From assembly GCA_007123575.1 (NCBI GenBank), contig SKKV01000164.1:1-53591 (forward strand): a stretch of 53,591 nt of DNA, in the 5' to 3' direction. Below are positions 15,976 to 24,749 of the stretch, in pieces. The notes under the pieces are model-generated. The model was not told the DNA's origin. It did not search any database and saw nothing but the letters and a program-made list of their open reading frames with translations. Each line of letters begins with the position of its first letter. Position 1 is the first letter of the stretch. The DNA comes from Wenzhouxiangella sp. (GTDB taxonomy: Bacteria > Pseudomonadota > Gammaproteobacteria > Xanthomonadales > Wenzhouxiangellaceae). Both the position numbers and the translations under genes were made by a program.

Positions 15976-16296
15976 TCAGCGCTTGCGGCGCGGCCCGTCC
16001 AGGGGTAGCGGGGTGACTTTTTCGCCCGAGCTTGAGTCCCGGATGACGCAGGTACCGCGCTTTTTGACCTGTTCGACGCGAATCACGGCGTGCATCGGCA
16101 CGTGCAGGACCTCAACATCGTCAAACTCCTCGCGCAGCTTTTCCTCGGTGGGATCGATGACTACCGAGTCATCAGTCTCGAAAACCAGTTCGGAGATTTC
16201 GATAAAGCCGTAGGAAAGATCGCTACCGCTGACCTTTTTGCAGAACAGCTCGTAGACCTTGCCCTGGTTGAGGAAACACACCTTGAACATATTCAA
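15976..16296 (-). CDS. DUF1820 family protein
   Basis: This 106-residue cytosolic protein matches the DUF1820 family of gammaproteobacteria: FKVCFLNQGKVYELFCKKV, YGFIEISELVFE, and VLHVPMHAVIRVEQVKKRG. The function is unknown; the fold is small and mostly beta. The tail is basic (GPRRKR). Its ATG overlaps the rhomboid gene's end by 4 nt, so it is probably cotranslated with it. Confidence 0.88.
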   Translation of the reverse strand: MNMFKVCFLNQGKVYELFCKKVSGSDLSYGFIEISELVFETDDSVVIDPTEEKLREEFDDVEVLHVPMHAVIRVEQVKKRGTCVIRDSSSGEKVTPLPLDGPRRKR

Positions 16297-17006
16297 TCAT
16301 CCCTGAATTCATATCGGATGCTGCCGGGTAAAACCCGCAGCAGCATGGCAGCCAGCAGCCCGAGCAGAAAGCCTGCCACGTGCGCCGACCAGGCAACGGT
16401 TTCAGACATGGGGCCAAACACGGTGTAGAGCAAATGCAGCGTGAACCATGAGCCTATCACCAGCAGCGCCGGTATCCTGGCAAATTGCAGGTATAGGCCG
16501 AGCGGAATCCACAGACCCATGCGGCGAGTGGGGAACAGCCCTAGATAAACGCCGATAATGGCCGAAACACCACCGCTGGCCCCAACCACCAGCAGATCGG
16601 AGCCATCCAGGCGCCAAGCGACGTGCAGGTTGGCCAGGCCGCCCAGCAGCAAAAAAAGCAGGGCAAAACGCCAATGTCCAATCGCGCGCTCCACGGCAAT
16701 ACCGAACACCCACAGGTACGCCAAGTTGCCCGTCAGATGCAACCAGTCGGCATGCATGAACAGGGCCGTGACCAGGCCAAAGACATCAGCGTCCAGCCAC
16801 TCTCGCGGCGGCCGCGAGTCGAGCACACCAATGACGGCATCGGGGCGAAACCCCCAGAAATGCAGCCAGGCTTCGCCACTGGCTGGGCCAAGCAGCACCA
16901 GGCTGAGCTTGATCGTCAGGCAGATAAGGCAAAAGGCGACCAGCATCCAAGGCCAGCGCGCCTCGCGGCGACGCCGGAAGCTCTGCAGCCGCAAAGCCTG
17001 ATTCAC
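16293..17006 (-). CDS. Rhomboid family intramembrane serine protease
   Basis: This 237-residue protein has about six transmembrane helices and cuts membrane proteins within the bilayer. The catalytic Ser is in VVGASGGVSAIIG and the catalytic His in WSAHVAGFLLG. An HADWLHLTGNLAYLWVFG segment gives the conserved His and Asn of the second helix. The N-terminus is basic and cytosolic (SFRRRREARW). It overlaps gspB by 4 nt and DUF1820 by 4 nt, forming a gspB-rhomboid-DUF1820 unit. The substrate is unknown; a role in secretion linked to gspAB is only a guess from position. Confidence 0.9.
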   Translation of the reverse strand: MNQALRLQSFRRRREARWPWMLVAFCLICLTIKLSLVLLGPASGEAWLHFWGFRPDAVIGVLDSRPPREWLDADVFGLVTALFMHADWLHLTGNLAYLWVFGIAVERAIGHWRFALLFLLLGGLANLHVAWRLDGSDLLVVGASGGVSAIIGVYLGLFPTRRMGLWIPLGLYLQFARIPALLVIGSWFTLHLLYTVFGPMSETVAWSAHVAGFLLGLLAAMLLRVLPGSIRYEFRDD

Positions 17007-18046
17007 GGCTCAAGCAGGAAACGGTAATCCCGAAAATCCACCACGGCGCCTTCGCGCCTGATATCGACCAGTCGGGCACCTTGACCAAGCTGGTCACCAA
17101 CCACGAAGCGCTCACCGTTGACCAGGACGAACCGCTGCGCCTCATCGGCTGAGTAAACGTGAATGGTCAGGCGCAGCTCCGGCATGTTGCGGCGGATGGA
17201 TAACGGCAGCTCCCAGGCGCGAACGTACTCGGCCGCTGTTCCGGACGGCCGCCAGGGCTCACCAGGTTCCTGAACGGTTTCCGGTACCGTCGCTGTGGCC
17301 GGGGTGCGCTCGGTCGGCGCGGCCCGCTCGCGGACCCGCGCCGCCAATCTCTCGGCTTCGGCCGCTTCTCGCGCCCTGACCTGCTCCGACGTACGCTCGT
17401 ATTCTCGGCGTTGCGCTTCAGCCTCTGCCACTTGACGTTCAATTTCGGCTACCCGGGCCGGATCGATGGGCACTTGGCGCCGTCGCTGCGGCACGCCGGG
17501 TGACCTGGCCTCAGCCTCCGGCGCCGCCTCGGCCACCTCGCCCTCCTGGGCCAGGCGTCGGGCCAGTTCAGCTTCGATTTCATCGGGATCTGAGATGATA
17601 CGCTCGCGCGGCAGGGCACGGTCCATGGGGGCTTCGTCGGAATCGGCCTGTCGCTCAGGCCGGGATCGTTCTGCCGGTGCGCGAGCTTCCCGCTCCGTGC
17701 GACCAACCGACGGCGGCTCAGATACGCCCACCAAGGCCTGGTCGATGAGCGGTGGGGGCACGACCCTGTCGGCCAGCAGCGGACGATCGGCCGAAATGAC
17801 AGCATCACTCGGCGCTGATCCTGTCCATTGCGCAACCTGGCCGGAGATCAGGTCGCGTCCGATCCAGCCGCAGGCCACCACGACCAGCACTGCCACCACC
17901 AGCATGGCGATGCCCAGCCAGCGGCCAGGCCCGAAACCTGGATACCTGGAGCCCTCCCCGCCGCTCGGCGCACGGCTCAGATCCGGGCCCTCGTTACGAT
18001 GGCGGCGCGCTTCTGACTTTCGCAGTGCATCAAGAATGAATGACAC
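17003..18046 (-). CDS. gspB: GspB-like general secretion pathway protein
   Basis: GspB partners with the GspA/ExeA ATPase to help place the type II secretion outer-membrane secretin through the cell wall. The 347-residue protein begins MSFILDALRKSEARRHR, the N-terminal GspB signature, followed by one transmembrane helix (about 44-66). A long Ala/Glu/Arg-rich, probably coiled periplasmic linker (about 90-265) comes next. The C-terminal GspB domain starts about residue 278 (LPLSIRRNMPELRLTIHVYS) and ends VVDFRDYRFLLEP. It starts with GTG at 18046, 5 nt after the ATPase stop codon. Other gsp genes are not in this window. Confidence 0.88.
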   Translation of the reverse strand: MSFILDALRKSEARRHRNEGPDLSRAPSGGEGSRYPGFGPGRWLGIAMLVVAVLVVVACGWIGRDLISGQVAQWTGSAPSDAVISADRPLLADRVVPPPLIDQALVGVSEPPSVGRTEREARAPAERSRPERQADSDEAPMDRALPRERIISDPDEIEAELARRLAQEGEVAEAAPEAEARSPGVPQRRRQVPIDPARVAEIERQVAEAEAQRREYERTSEQVRAREAAEAERLAARVRERAAPTERTPATATVPETVQEPGEPWRPSGTAAEYVRAWELPLSIRRNMPELRLTIHVYSADEAQRFVLVNGERFVVGDQLGQGARLVDIRREGAVVDFRDYRFLLEP

Positions 18047-18051
18047 GCTTA

Positions 18052-19596
18052 CTAAACTCCGTCGTGGTTGGTCACAAGGATGGGTCCACCGAGGTGTGGC
18101 ACCTTGAGAAACAATCGCGTTTCCGGCCCGATCATGCCATCAGCGCCAATCCCGTGGTAGCGCTGAAAGTCAGTAACCCAGCGTTGAAACGCTTCATCAT
18201 ATCGGTCATCGCGCTCACCAGTCCAGCGCGGTTCGGAGACAGCCTCGGCAAGCATTTTCATGCGCTTGACCTCCTCACCGCTGTCACCGCGGCGCAGGAT
18301 GCTGCCGTCGTCTGGCCAGGCAACCAGGAACTCACCCAGCCAGCGTCGGTCGAGGTGATGCAGCGGCGCGCGGTAGTCCTGGCCTTGGTGGCGCAGAATC
18401 AGATGGTTGTTTTCTATCCCGCTGAGGAATACGTAGGTGTCCTCAGGTTCGGACAAACGCAGGATGACCGGCAGTCCAAGCTGTTCTATGTAACCCCAAC
18501 TTCCGCGCTTGCTCAGGCAGGCGACTCGCTCCCGAGGCTCGCCTTGGCAGGCAGCGCTGATCTCAGCGGTAAACAAACCCGGCCAGGCGCTGGCCATTTC
18601 GGTAAAGGCCGAGCGCTGGCTGGCATCCTCCAGCATGGACACCCAGGCCGGAAGCGAAGGTGCCGGATCGGCCTCTTCAGTCTGGATCATCATCCAGCCG
18701 AGCAAGCCGCCGCCCAGCAGGACCGCCACCACCACTGAGGCAGCCAGGGCGCTGCGCAGCCAGCCGGTGCCTTCATCCCAGTCGTCACCGGCCACCTCAC
18801 GGGCTGCAGCGTAGACGGTGTGGCGATCGATCTTTTCAATCTCGTGGGCGTAACCCGCCATCAAGGCGCGGTCGGCGATGATATTGATCAGCCTCGGTAC
18901 GCCGTCGGATGACCGGTACAAGGCCTTCAAAGCGTTACTAGTAAACGGGCAGCGCGGCGCCCCGGCCACGGCCAGCCGGTGGCGCACATATTGTTCGGTT
19001 TCGCTCTCGTTCAAAGGGTCCAGGTGGTAGCGGGCGGTAATGCGCTGGGCTAGCTGGCGCAGTTCCGGCCGGGCCAGGAGCAGCCTGAGCTCGGGCTGGC
19101 CGAGAAGTATGATCTGGAGGAGCTTGTCGGTGGCGGTTTCCAGGTTGGTCAGCAGCCGCACCTGCTCCAGGCACTCGCGGCTCATGTTCTGCGCTTCGTC
19201 GATGATCAGGACCACCCGTTCGCCTTCGGCATGCTGCTCCAACAGGTAGCGGTTGAGACGGTCCTGCAGCTTTTGCAGACTTTGCCCGGCACCGTCAACC
19301 TTGATTTCAAGTTCGACGCAGATCGCCCGCAGCAGCTCGGGCGGGCTGAGCATGGGGTTGAGGATCAGCGCCACCCGAGTTTTGTCGGGCACTTGCTCCA
19401 GAACCAGCCGGCACAGGGTGGTCTTGCCGGTGCCCACCTCGCCGGTGAGCTGGACAAAGCCACCGCTGCCGCCGCGACCGACGCCGAACAGCAAATGAGC
19501 CAGCGCATCCTGGTGGCGCTGACTCAAGTAAACGAAGCGCGGATTCGGAGTGATCGAAAACGGGCGCTCGTCCAGGCCATAGTAATTCTCATACAT
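18052..19596 (-). CDS. gspA: ExeA/GspA-like AAA ATPase with peptidoglycan-binding domain
   Basis: This 514-residue inner-membrane ATPase works with GspB. The N-terminal AAA domain has GEVGTGKTTLCR (Walker A, about residues 51-62) and VVLIIDEAQNMS (Walker B), and opens with the typical MYENYYGLDERPFSITPNPRF. One transmembrane helix follows at about 280-300. The periplasmic part ends with a peptidoglycan-binding domain (FQRWVTDFQRYHGIGADGMI, then GPETR). In the related Aeromonas ExeAB pair the complex binds peptidoglycan and is needed to assemble the secretin. Spacing to gspB is 5 nt. putA lies 81 nt upstream on the same strand. Confidence 0.92.
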   Translation of the reverse strand: MYENYYGLDERPFSITPNPRFVYLSQRHQDALAHLLFGVGRGGSGGFVQLTGEVGTGKTTLCRLVLEQVPDKTRVALILNPMLSPPELLRAICVELEIKVDGAGQSLQKLQDRLNRYLLEQHAEGERVVLIIDEAQNMSRECLEQVRLLTNLETATDKLLQIILLGQPELRLLLARPELRQLAQRITARYHLDPLNESETEQYVRHRLAVAGAPRCPFTSNALKALYRSSDGVPRLINIIADRALMAGYAHEIEKIDRHTVYAAAREVAGDDWDEGTGWLRSALAASVVVAVLLGGGLLGWMMIQTEEADPAPSLPAWVSMLEDASQRSAFTEMASAWPGLFTAEISAACQGEPRERVACLSKRGSWGYIEQLGLPVILRLSEPEDTYVFLSGIENNHLILRHQGQDYRAPLHHLDRRWLGEFLVAWPDDGSILRRGDSGEEVKRMKMLAEAVSEPRWTGERDDRYDEAFQRWVTDFQRYHGIGADGMIGPETRLFLKVPHLGGPILVTNHDGV

Positions 19597-19677
19597 GCGC
19601 GGCTATCCGACTGCTTTTTCCGGGGGCCTGACGCCTGAAAGAATGGTCATGAACAAGACTGCCTGAGAATTTACCTG

Positions 19678-22600
19678 TCAGTCTGACAACGCCAGCAAAG
19701 AAGCGTTGCCCCCAACTGCGGCGGTATTGACGGTCAGGGTGCGCTCAGTGCACATCCGGTGCAGGTAGTGCGGGCCGCCGGCCTTTGGACCGGTGCCTGA
19801 CAGGCCCTCGCCGCCAAACGGCTGAACGCCAACCACGGCACCAGTCATGTTGCGGTTGATGTAGGCGTTGCCGACCTTGACCCGGCTGGCGATGTAGTCC
19901 TGGACCCGGTCAATGCGGCTGTGCACGCCCAGGGTCAGGCCAAAGCCGGTGCCGTTGATGGCATCGATCAGCGCATCAAGCTGCTTGCTGCGATAGCGCA
20001 GCACGTGCAGCACAGGACCGAATACCTCGCCGGTCAGGCGATCGATACTGTCGATCTCATAAGCGCAGGGGGCAAACCAGTGCCCCGGCGGCAGGTCGTC
20101 GGGTAATGCTACCCGGGCAATCAGCCTGGCCTCGCGTTCCATGCGTTCGACATGTTCGTTGAGCATGCGCAGCTGCCCGGCATCAATCACCGGGCCAACA
20201 TCGGTCACCAGCAGTCCGGGATCGCCGAGCTTGATCTCGGCCATGGCGCCGGCCAGCATGGTCAGCACATGATCGGCAATGTCGGACTGCAGGCACAGAA
20301 TGCGCAGCGCCGAGCAGCGTTGGCCGGCGCTGAAGAAGGCTGACTGGATTACGTCCCTGACAACCTGCTCGGGCAAGGCCGAGGAGTCGACAATCATTGC
20401 GTTCTGACCGCCAGTCTCGGCAATCAGGGTGGCCAATGGCGCATCACGCCCGGCCAGGCTGCGGTTGATCAGCCGAGCGGTATCGGTGGAGCCGGTGAAG
20501 GCAACGCCGGCCACGCGCGGGTCCCGGGTCAGGGCGGCACCTGTCTTGCCGTCGCCGGGCAGGCAGAACAGGACATTGTCAGGCACGCCAGCCGCGCGCA
20601 GCAGCTCGATGGCCCGGTGGGCAATCAGCGGTGTTTGCTCGGCCGGCTTGGCGATGACTGTATTGCCGGTGACCAGGGCGGCGGCCACCTGCCCGGTAAA
20701 AATGGCCAGAGGGAAATTCCACGGGCTGATGCAAACAAACAAGCCCTTGCCGTGCAGGCTGATCTGGTTGCGCTCACCGGTGGGTCCGTTGAGGACTTTA
20801 GGTTCGCCCATTGATTCGCGGGCACGGGCCGCGTAGTAGCGGCAGAAGTCGGCGGCCTCGCGGACTTCGGCAATGCCGTCCTTGAGCGACTTGCCGGCTT
20901 CGCGCACACAAAGGGCCATCAGCTCCGGACCATTTTCTTCGAGCGCATCGGCAAAGCGGTCGAGAATGGCTGCTCTCTCCTCGACGCCACGCTTGTCCCA
21001 GGCCGGCTGGGCAGCGTGAGCCGCGGCGATCACCTCGCCAATGCAGTCCGGGTGCGTTGCAAACACCGTCCCGGCTTGGCGGTCGAGATTGGCCGGCTGG
21101 GCCAGGCTGGATTTGTCACCGGACCGGACGCAGTCGCCACCGATCGGGGCCGCCTGCCAGGGCTGGCTGCCAAAACTGTCCATCTCGGCCTTCAACTCTG
21201 CCATTTGTATCCGATCGGCAAAATTGAGACCGGCAGAATTACGACGGTCTGCGCCATAAAGCGCGCGCGGCAGCGGGATTTGTGGGTGACGGATGCTGTC
21301 CAGCGCCTGGACCTGGGCGATCGGATCGTTGACGACCTCCTCTGCCGGCAGCTTTTCATCCACGATCCGGTTCACAAAAGAGGTGTTGGCGCCATTTTCA
21401 AGCAGGCGGCGGACCAGGTAAGGCAACAGGTCCTTGTGATTGCCGACCGGCGCATAGACGCGACAGGCATCGTTGTAGCCATCGTTGTCCAGCACCTCTT
21501 CATATAACTCCCTGCCCATGCCGTGCAGGCGCTGGTACTCGTAGTCGCGCTGGGCTCCGGCCATTTCCGAGATGGCGGCAATGGTGTGGGCGTTGTGGGT
21601 TGCGAACTGCGGATAAAAAGCATCGGCGTTGGCCAGCAGCAGCTTGGCGCAGGCCAGGTAAGACAGGTCGGTGTTGCATTTGCGAGTAAACACCGGGTAA
21701 TCGTCATGCCCTTCGACCTGGGCGAACTTGATCTCGGTATCCCAGTAGGCGCCCTTGACCAGGCGTATCGGAATTCGGTGGCCACTGCCCCGGGCCCGGT
21801 CGGCCAGCCATTCGATCGCCGCCCAGGCCCGTTTCTGGTAAGCCTGCAATGCCAGGCCGAAGCCATCCCAGCCGGCCAGCGCCGGGTCACTCAACACCTG
21901 TTCGAACACGCGCAACGACAGGGTCAGACGCTCTGCCTCTTCGGCATCGACAGTCAGCGCAATGCCTTGCGCCTTGGCCAGTTTGGCCAGATCGAGCAGC
22001 ACGGGTGCCAGTTCGTCGAGCACACGGGTCAGCTTGGCGTGTTCGTAACGCGGATGCAGGGCCGACAGCTTGACCGAGATACTGGGCGCGGCGAACACGT
22101 CCGCGTTGTCGGTGCTCTCACCGATGGCTCGAATTGCGTTCTCGTAGGCCCGGCGGTAGCGGGCAGCGTCTTCGGCGGTCAGCGCTGCCTCGCCGAGCAT
22201 GTCGAACGAATAGCGGTAGCGGCGGTTGCCTTTCTTGCGCGAGCGATCCAGGGCGGCCTTGATATTGCGCCCCATGACGTACTGGTGGCCCATGATGCGC
22301 ATGGCCTGGCGAATGGCCAGACGCACGACCGGCTCGCCGGATTTGTTGGCAATTCTGGCCAGGGTGGCACCCACATCGCGCTTGGTGCTGCTGCCCACGC
22401 GCACCAGCTTGCCGGTCAGCATCAGGCCCCAGGTCGAAGCATTGACGAACAGCGAGTCGCTTTTGCCAAGGTGCGATTCCCAGTTGGCGTCGGACAGCTT
22501 GTCGGAAATCAGCTTTTCGGCGGTGTCACTATCAGGAATTCTTAAAAGCGCCTCGGCCAGGCACATCAGGACGACCCCCTCTTCCGACGACAGGTCGTAC

Positions 22601-22836
22601 TCGCGCATGAACGCTTCCATGGCGCCAGCGTCGCGGCTGCGCTGGCGGACCCGTTCCACCAGGCTCAGGGCCTTAGCCTGAATCCGGGACTGCGACTGGT
22701 CCTCAAGAGCGCACTGGTCGATCAGAAAGCGAACCTGGTCGGTTTCGTCCACCGACCAGTCTTGCTCGAGTGCCGCGGTTAAGCGATCATCCGCGTCGGC
22801 TTGAGTGATGACAAATTGCTGACCCGAGTTGCCCAT
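19678..22836 (-). CDS. putA: Bifunctional proline dehydrogenase / glutamate-semialdehyde dehydrogenase PutA
   Basis: PutA oxidises proline to glutamate in two steps, with FAD then NAD+, and feeds electrons to the quinone pool. From the ATG at 22836 the protein has about 1052 residues; a longer frame opens at GTG 22959. The proline dehydrogenase barrel covers roughly 215-520 (SVKLSALHPRYE, VDAEEAERL, LVKGAYWDTEIK, QFATHNAHT). The aldehyde dehydrogenase part has SPWNFPLAIFTGQVAAAL, GVAFTGSTDTARL, the catalytic Glu in AETGGQN and Cys in GQRCSALR. There is no ribbon-helix-helix at the N-terminus and no extended C-terminal domain, so it is a short, non-DNA-binding PutA and cannot repress its own gene. 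Confidence 0.95.
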   Translation of the reverse strand: MGNSGQQFVITQADADDRLTAALEQDWSVDETDQVRFLIDQCALEDQSQSRIQAKALSLVERVRQRSRDAGAMEAFMREYDLSSEEGVVLMCLAEALLRIPDSDTAEKLISDKLSDANWESHLGKSDSLFVNASTWGLMLTGKLVRVGSSTKRDVGATLARIANKSGEPVVRLAIRQAMRIMGHQYVMGRNIKAALDRSRKKGNRRYRYSFDMLGEAALTAEDAARYRRAYENAIRAIGESTDNADVFAAPSISVKLSALHPRYEHAKLTRVLDELAPVLLDLAKLAKAQGIALTVDAEEAERLTLSLRVFEQVLSDPALAGWDGFGLALQAYQKRAWAAIEWLADRARGSGHRIPIRLVKGAYWDTEIKFAQVEGHDDYPVFTRKCNTDLSYLACAKLLLANADAFYPQFATHNAHTIAAISEMAGAQRDYEYQRLHGMGRELYEEVLDNDGYNDACRVYAPVGNHKDLLPYLVRRLLENGANTSFVNRIVDEKLPAEEVVNDPIAQVQALDSIRHPQIPLPRALYGADRRNSAGLNFADRIQMAELKAEMDSFGSQPWQAAPIGGDCVRSGDKSSLAQPANLDRQAGTVFATHPDCIGEVIAAAHAAQPAWDKRGVEERAAILDRFADALEENGPELMALCVREAGKSLKDGIAEVREAADFCRYYAARARESMGEPKVLNGPTGERNQISLHGKGLFVCISPWNFPLAIFTGQVAAALVTGNTVIAKPAEQTPLIAHRAIELLRAAGVPDNVLFCLPGDGKTGAALTRDPRVAGVAFTGSTDTARLINRSLAGRDAPLATLIAETGGQNAMIVDSSALPEQVVRDVIQSAFFSAGQRCSALRILCLQSDIADHVLTMLAGAMAEIKLGDPGLLVTDVGPVIDAGQLRMLNEHVERMEREARLIARVALPDDLPPGHWFAPCAYEIDSIDRLTGEVFGPVLHVLRYRSKQLDALIDAINGTGFGLTLGVHSRIDRVQDYIASRVKVGNAYINRNMTGAVVGVQPFGGEGLSGTGPKAGGPHYLHRMCTERTLTVNTAAVGGNASLLALSD

Positions 22837-22990
22837 AATATGGTCCGTGAAAACTTGGCGCTTAGTAAAGGTCGAAAGTGTAACGCAGGCTGCCCTGAGG
22901 CGCTGCAAAGTGCGAATGCGTTCGAGCGTGGCCAAGTCAGAATCGGCGCGCACGCTCACCGATCATGTTGGTCCGAGTGAAGGAATTTCT

Positions 22991-23020
22991 TTGCCGCGAT
23001 ATATCGCCATCGGCTACAAT
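22991..23020 (+). promoter_or_regulatory. Sigma-70-type promoter before DUF2244 and the cox operon
   Basis: TTGCCG (22991-22996) and TACAAT (23015-23020) are separated by 18 bp, an acceptable sigma-70 promoter. The -10 ends 44 nt before the GTG of the DUF2244 gene. It would drive DUF2244 and, through the close downstream genes, the cytochrome oxidase operon. The spacer contains the palindrome CGATATATCG (22996-23005). Confidence 0.5.
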
Positions 23021-23064
23021 ATGCGTTCTTTCGCAGTGCCGATCAAGCATGGCCTACCGCAAAA

Positions 23065-23559
23065 GTGATCGAAGTTGCGGACAACCCGGAAGCACCGGGC
23101 AACAGTATTATCGAAGCCAAGTCAAACCTGTCGATGTCGCTCGATCGACTGGCCGTTTTTTTCCTGTTTTTGAGCTCGGTAACCTTGTTGGCAGCTTTAT
23201 TCCCGCTCATCATGGGACTGTGGCCGGTGATGTTGATCGCCATCGTGCACCTGCTGATCGTTGGCTGGTGCTTGCGGTTGGCCTGGCGGGGAAACTGGGC
23301 GCGGGAACGATTGCTGGTCGGCCCCGACGACTTGATAGTAGAACATTATGAGCTGCGCCGCCGTAGTCGGCGATCCTGGCCGGCGGCGTGGGTACGGGTG
23401 GACATAGTACAAGCCGCTCTCGGTGAAGCCCGGGTGGTCTTGCGCTGTAAGGGTGAAGCGCAGCAAATCGGCGCGTTTCTCCCGGTCAATGAGCGGTTGG
23501 AACTGGCGCGCGCACTCAGGCAAAGCCTCGCTAAGCTTACCGCGCTGAGAAACTATTGA
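23065..23559 (+). CDS. DUF2244 membrane protein
   Basis: This 164-residue protein has two adjacent transmembrane helices (about residues 28-75), then the basic WRGNWARERLLVGPDDLIVEHYE stretch in two parts and a soluble C-terminal half. It fits DUF2244, a family of unknown function often found before cytochrome c oxidase genes. The start is GTG 23065; no ATG in this frame precedes the helices. The stop is 17 nt before the preferred coxB start, so it is probably the first gene of the cox operon and may help in its assembly, which is an inference from position. Confidence 0.82.
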   Translation: MIEVADNPEAPGNSIIEAKSNLSMSLDRLAVFFLFLSSVTLLAALFPLIMGLWPVMLIAIVHLLIVGWCLRLAWRGNWARERLLVGPDDLIVEHYELRRRSRRSWPAAWVRVDIVQAALGEARVVLRCKGEAQQIGAFLPVNERLELARALRQSLAKLTALRNY

Positions 23560-23576
23560 TGACAGGTGATTCGAGG

Positions 23577-24719
23577 ATGAAGAGAACCAACGAACTGATT
23601 GTAGCGCTGGCCGTACTGGCCGTCATCACGGTGATAACGTGGGGCGTTTTTGCCGTCGGTGACAACATGCCGCGCGGCGTTACGCCATACAGCCAGGACG
23701 TCTACCAATTGCATAACACCATCCTGGCGATCGTGACCGTGATCGGCGTTCTGGTTTTCACCGCCATGTTCACTTCGATTGTGGTGCACCGCAGATCCAA
23801 AGGATATGAGCCTGCCCGCTTCAGCCACTCAACCAAGGCTGAAGTCATCTGGACCTCTATTCCCATCCTAATCCTGGTAGTTATGGCAGTGCCGGCAACC
23901 CGCGTGCTGATCGATATGGAGGATTCTGGCGGCGCCGAGATGAACATCAAAATCACCGGTTATCAGTGGCTATGGCGTTACGAATACCTGGAAGATGAGA
24001 TCAGCTTCTTTTCAGCTCTTGACCGGGCCAGCAACCAGGCTCGCCAGATCGGCTCAGGCATCAATCCCCGCGACGTAGACAATTATCTGCTTGAAGTGGA
24101 TAACCGGCTCGTCGTGCCGGTGAACACCCGGATCCGGTTTCTGCTGACCGCCGACGACGTAATCCATTCCTGGTGGGTGCCGGACCTGGGCTGGAAGCGC
24201 GACGCCATCCCCGGGATGGTCAACGAGGCCTGGACCTACATCATGGAAGAAGGCGTCTACCGCGGCCAATGTGCCGAACTGTGCGGCAAGGATCACGGGT
24301 TTATGCCGATCGTGGTCGAAGCCGTGTCTCGTGAGGAATACGATGCCTGGGTCGCCAGCCAGCGCCAGGGTATGGCCGATGCTGCCCATGATGCTGCTCG
24401 GCTGTGGACCCGGGACGAGCTGATGGATCGCGGTGCCAACGTTTACCAGGCCCAGTGCGCAGCATGCCATCAGCCCGATGGCAGCGGCCTGGAGCCGGCT
24501 TTCCCAGCGCTGGCTCGGAATGGGGCGCCCACCGGCGAACTGAATAGTCATCTGGATGTTGTGATGCACGGCCGTGAAGGCACAGCCATGACCGGTTTTG
24601 GCAGCCGCTTAGAGCCCCAGGATATTGCCGCAGCACTGACCTACACGCGCAACGCTTGGAGCGAGGAAGAAGGTGAGGTCGTGCAACCGGCGACGATCGC
24701 AGAATTGAATCAGGGCTGA
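23577..24719 (+). CDS. coxB: Cytochrome c oxidase subunit II with fused cytochrome c domain
   Basis: Subunit II accepts electrons at the CuA centre and passes them to subunit I. After an N-terminal helix and a second helix (VIWTSIPILILVVMAVP), the cupredoxin domain has HSWWVPDLGWK and the CuA ligands in GQCAELCGKDHGFM. A class I cytochrome c domain is fused at the C-terminus (heme motif CAACH, with the axial Met likely in TAMTGFGSRL). The enzyme is thus caa3-like. I prefer ATG 23577 because AGGTGA (23564-23569) is well spaced from it; ATG 23559 and TTG 23556 are also in frame. Confidence 0.95.
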   Translation: MKRTNELIVALAVLAVITVITWGVFAVGDNMPRGVTPYSQDVYQLHNTILAIVTVIGVLVFTAMFTSIVVHRRSKGYEPARFSHSTKAEVIWTSIPILILVVMAVPATRVLIDMEDSGGAEMNIKITGYQWLWRYEYLEDEISFFSALDRASNQARQIGSGINPRDVDNYLLEVDNRLVVPVNTRIRFLLTADDVIHSWWVPDLGWKRDAIPGMVNEAWTYIMEEGVYRGQCAELCGKDHGFMPIVVEAVSREEYDAWVASQRQGMADAAHDAARLWTRDELMDRGANVYQAQCAACHQPDGSGLEPAFPALARNGAPTGELNSHLDVVMHGREGTAMTGFGSRLEPQDIAAALTYTRNAWSEEEGEVVQPATIAELNQG

Positions 24720-24749
24720 ACAGAGCAGGCCAAGACAAGGATTTAGACA

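Noticed and set aside
21523-22545. 340-residue plus-strand frame opposite putA
   Set aside because: Antisense to the proline dehydrogenase domain; no homology recognised.
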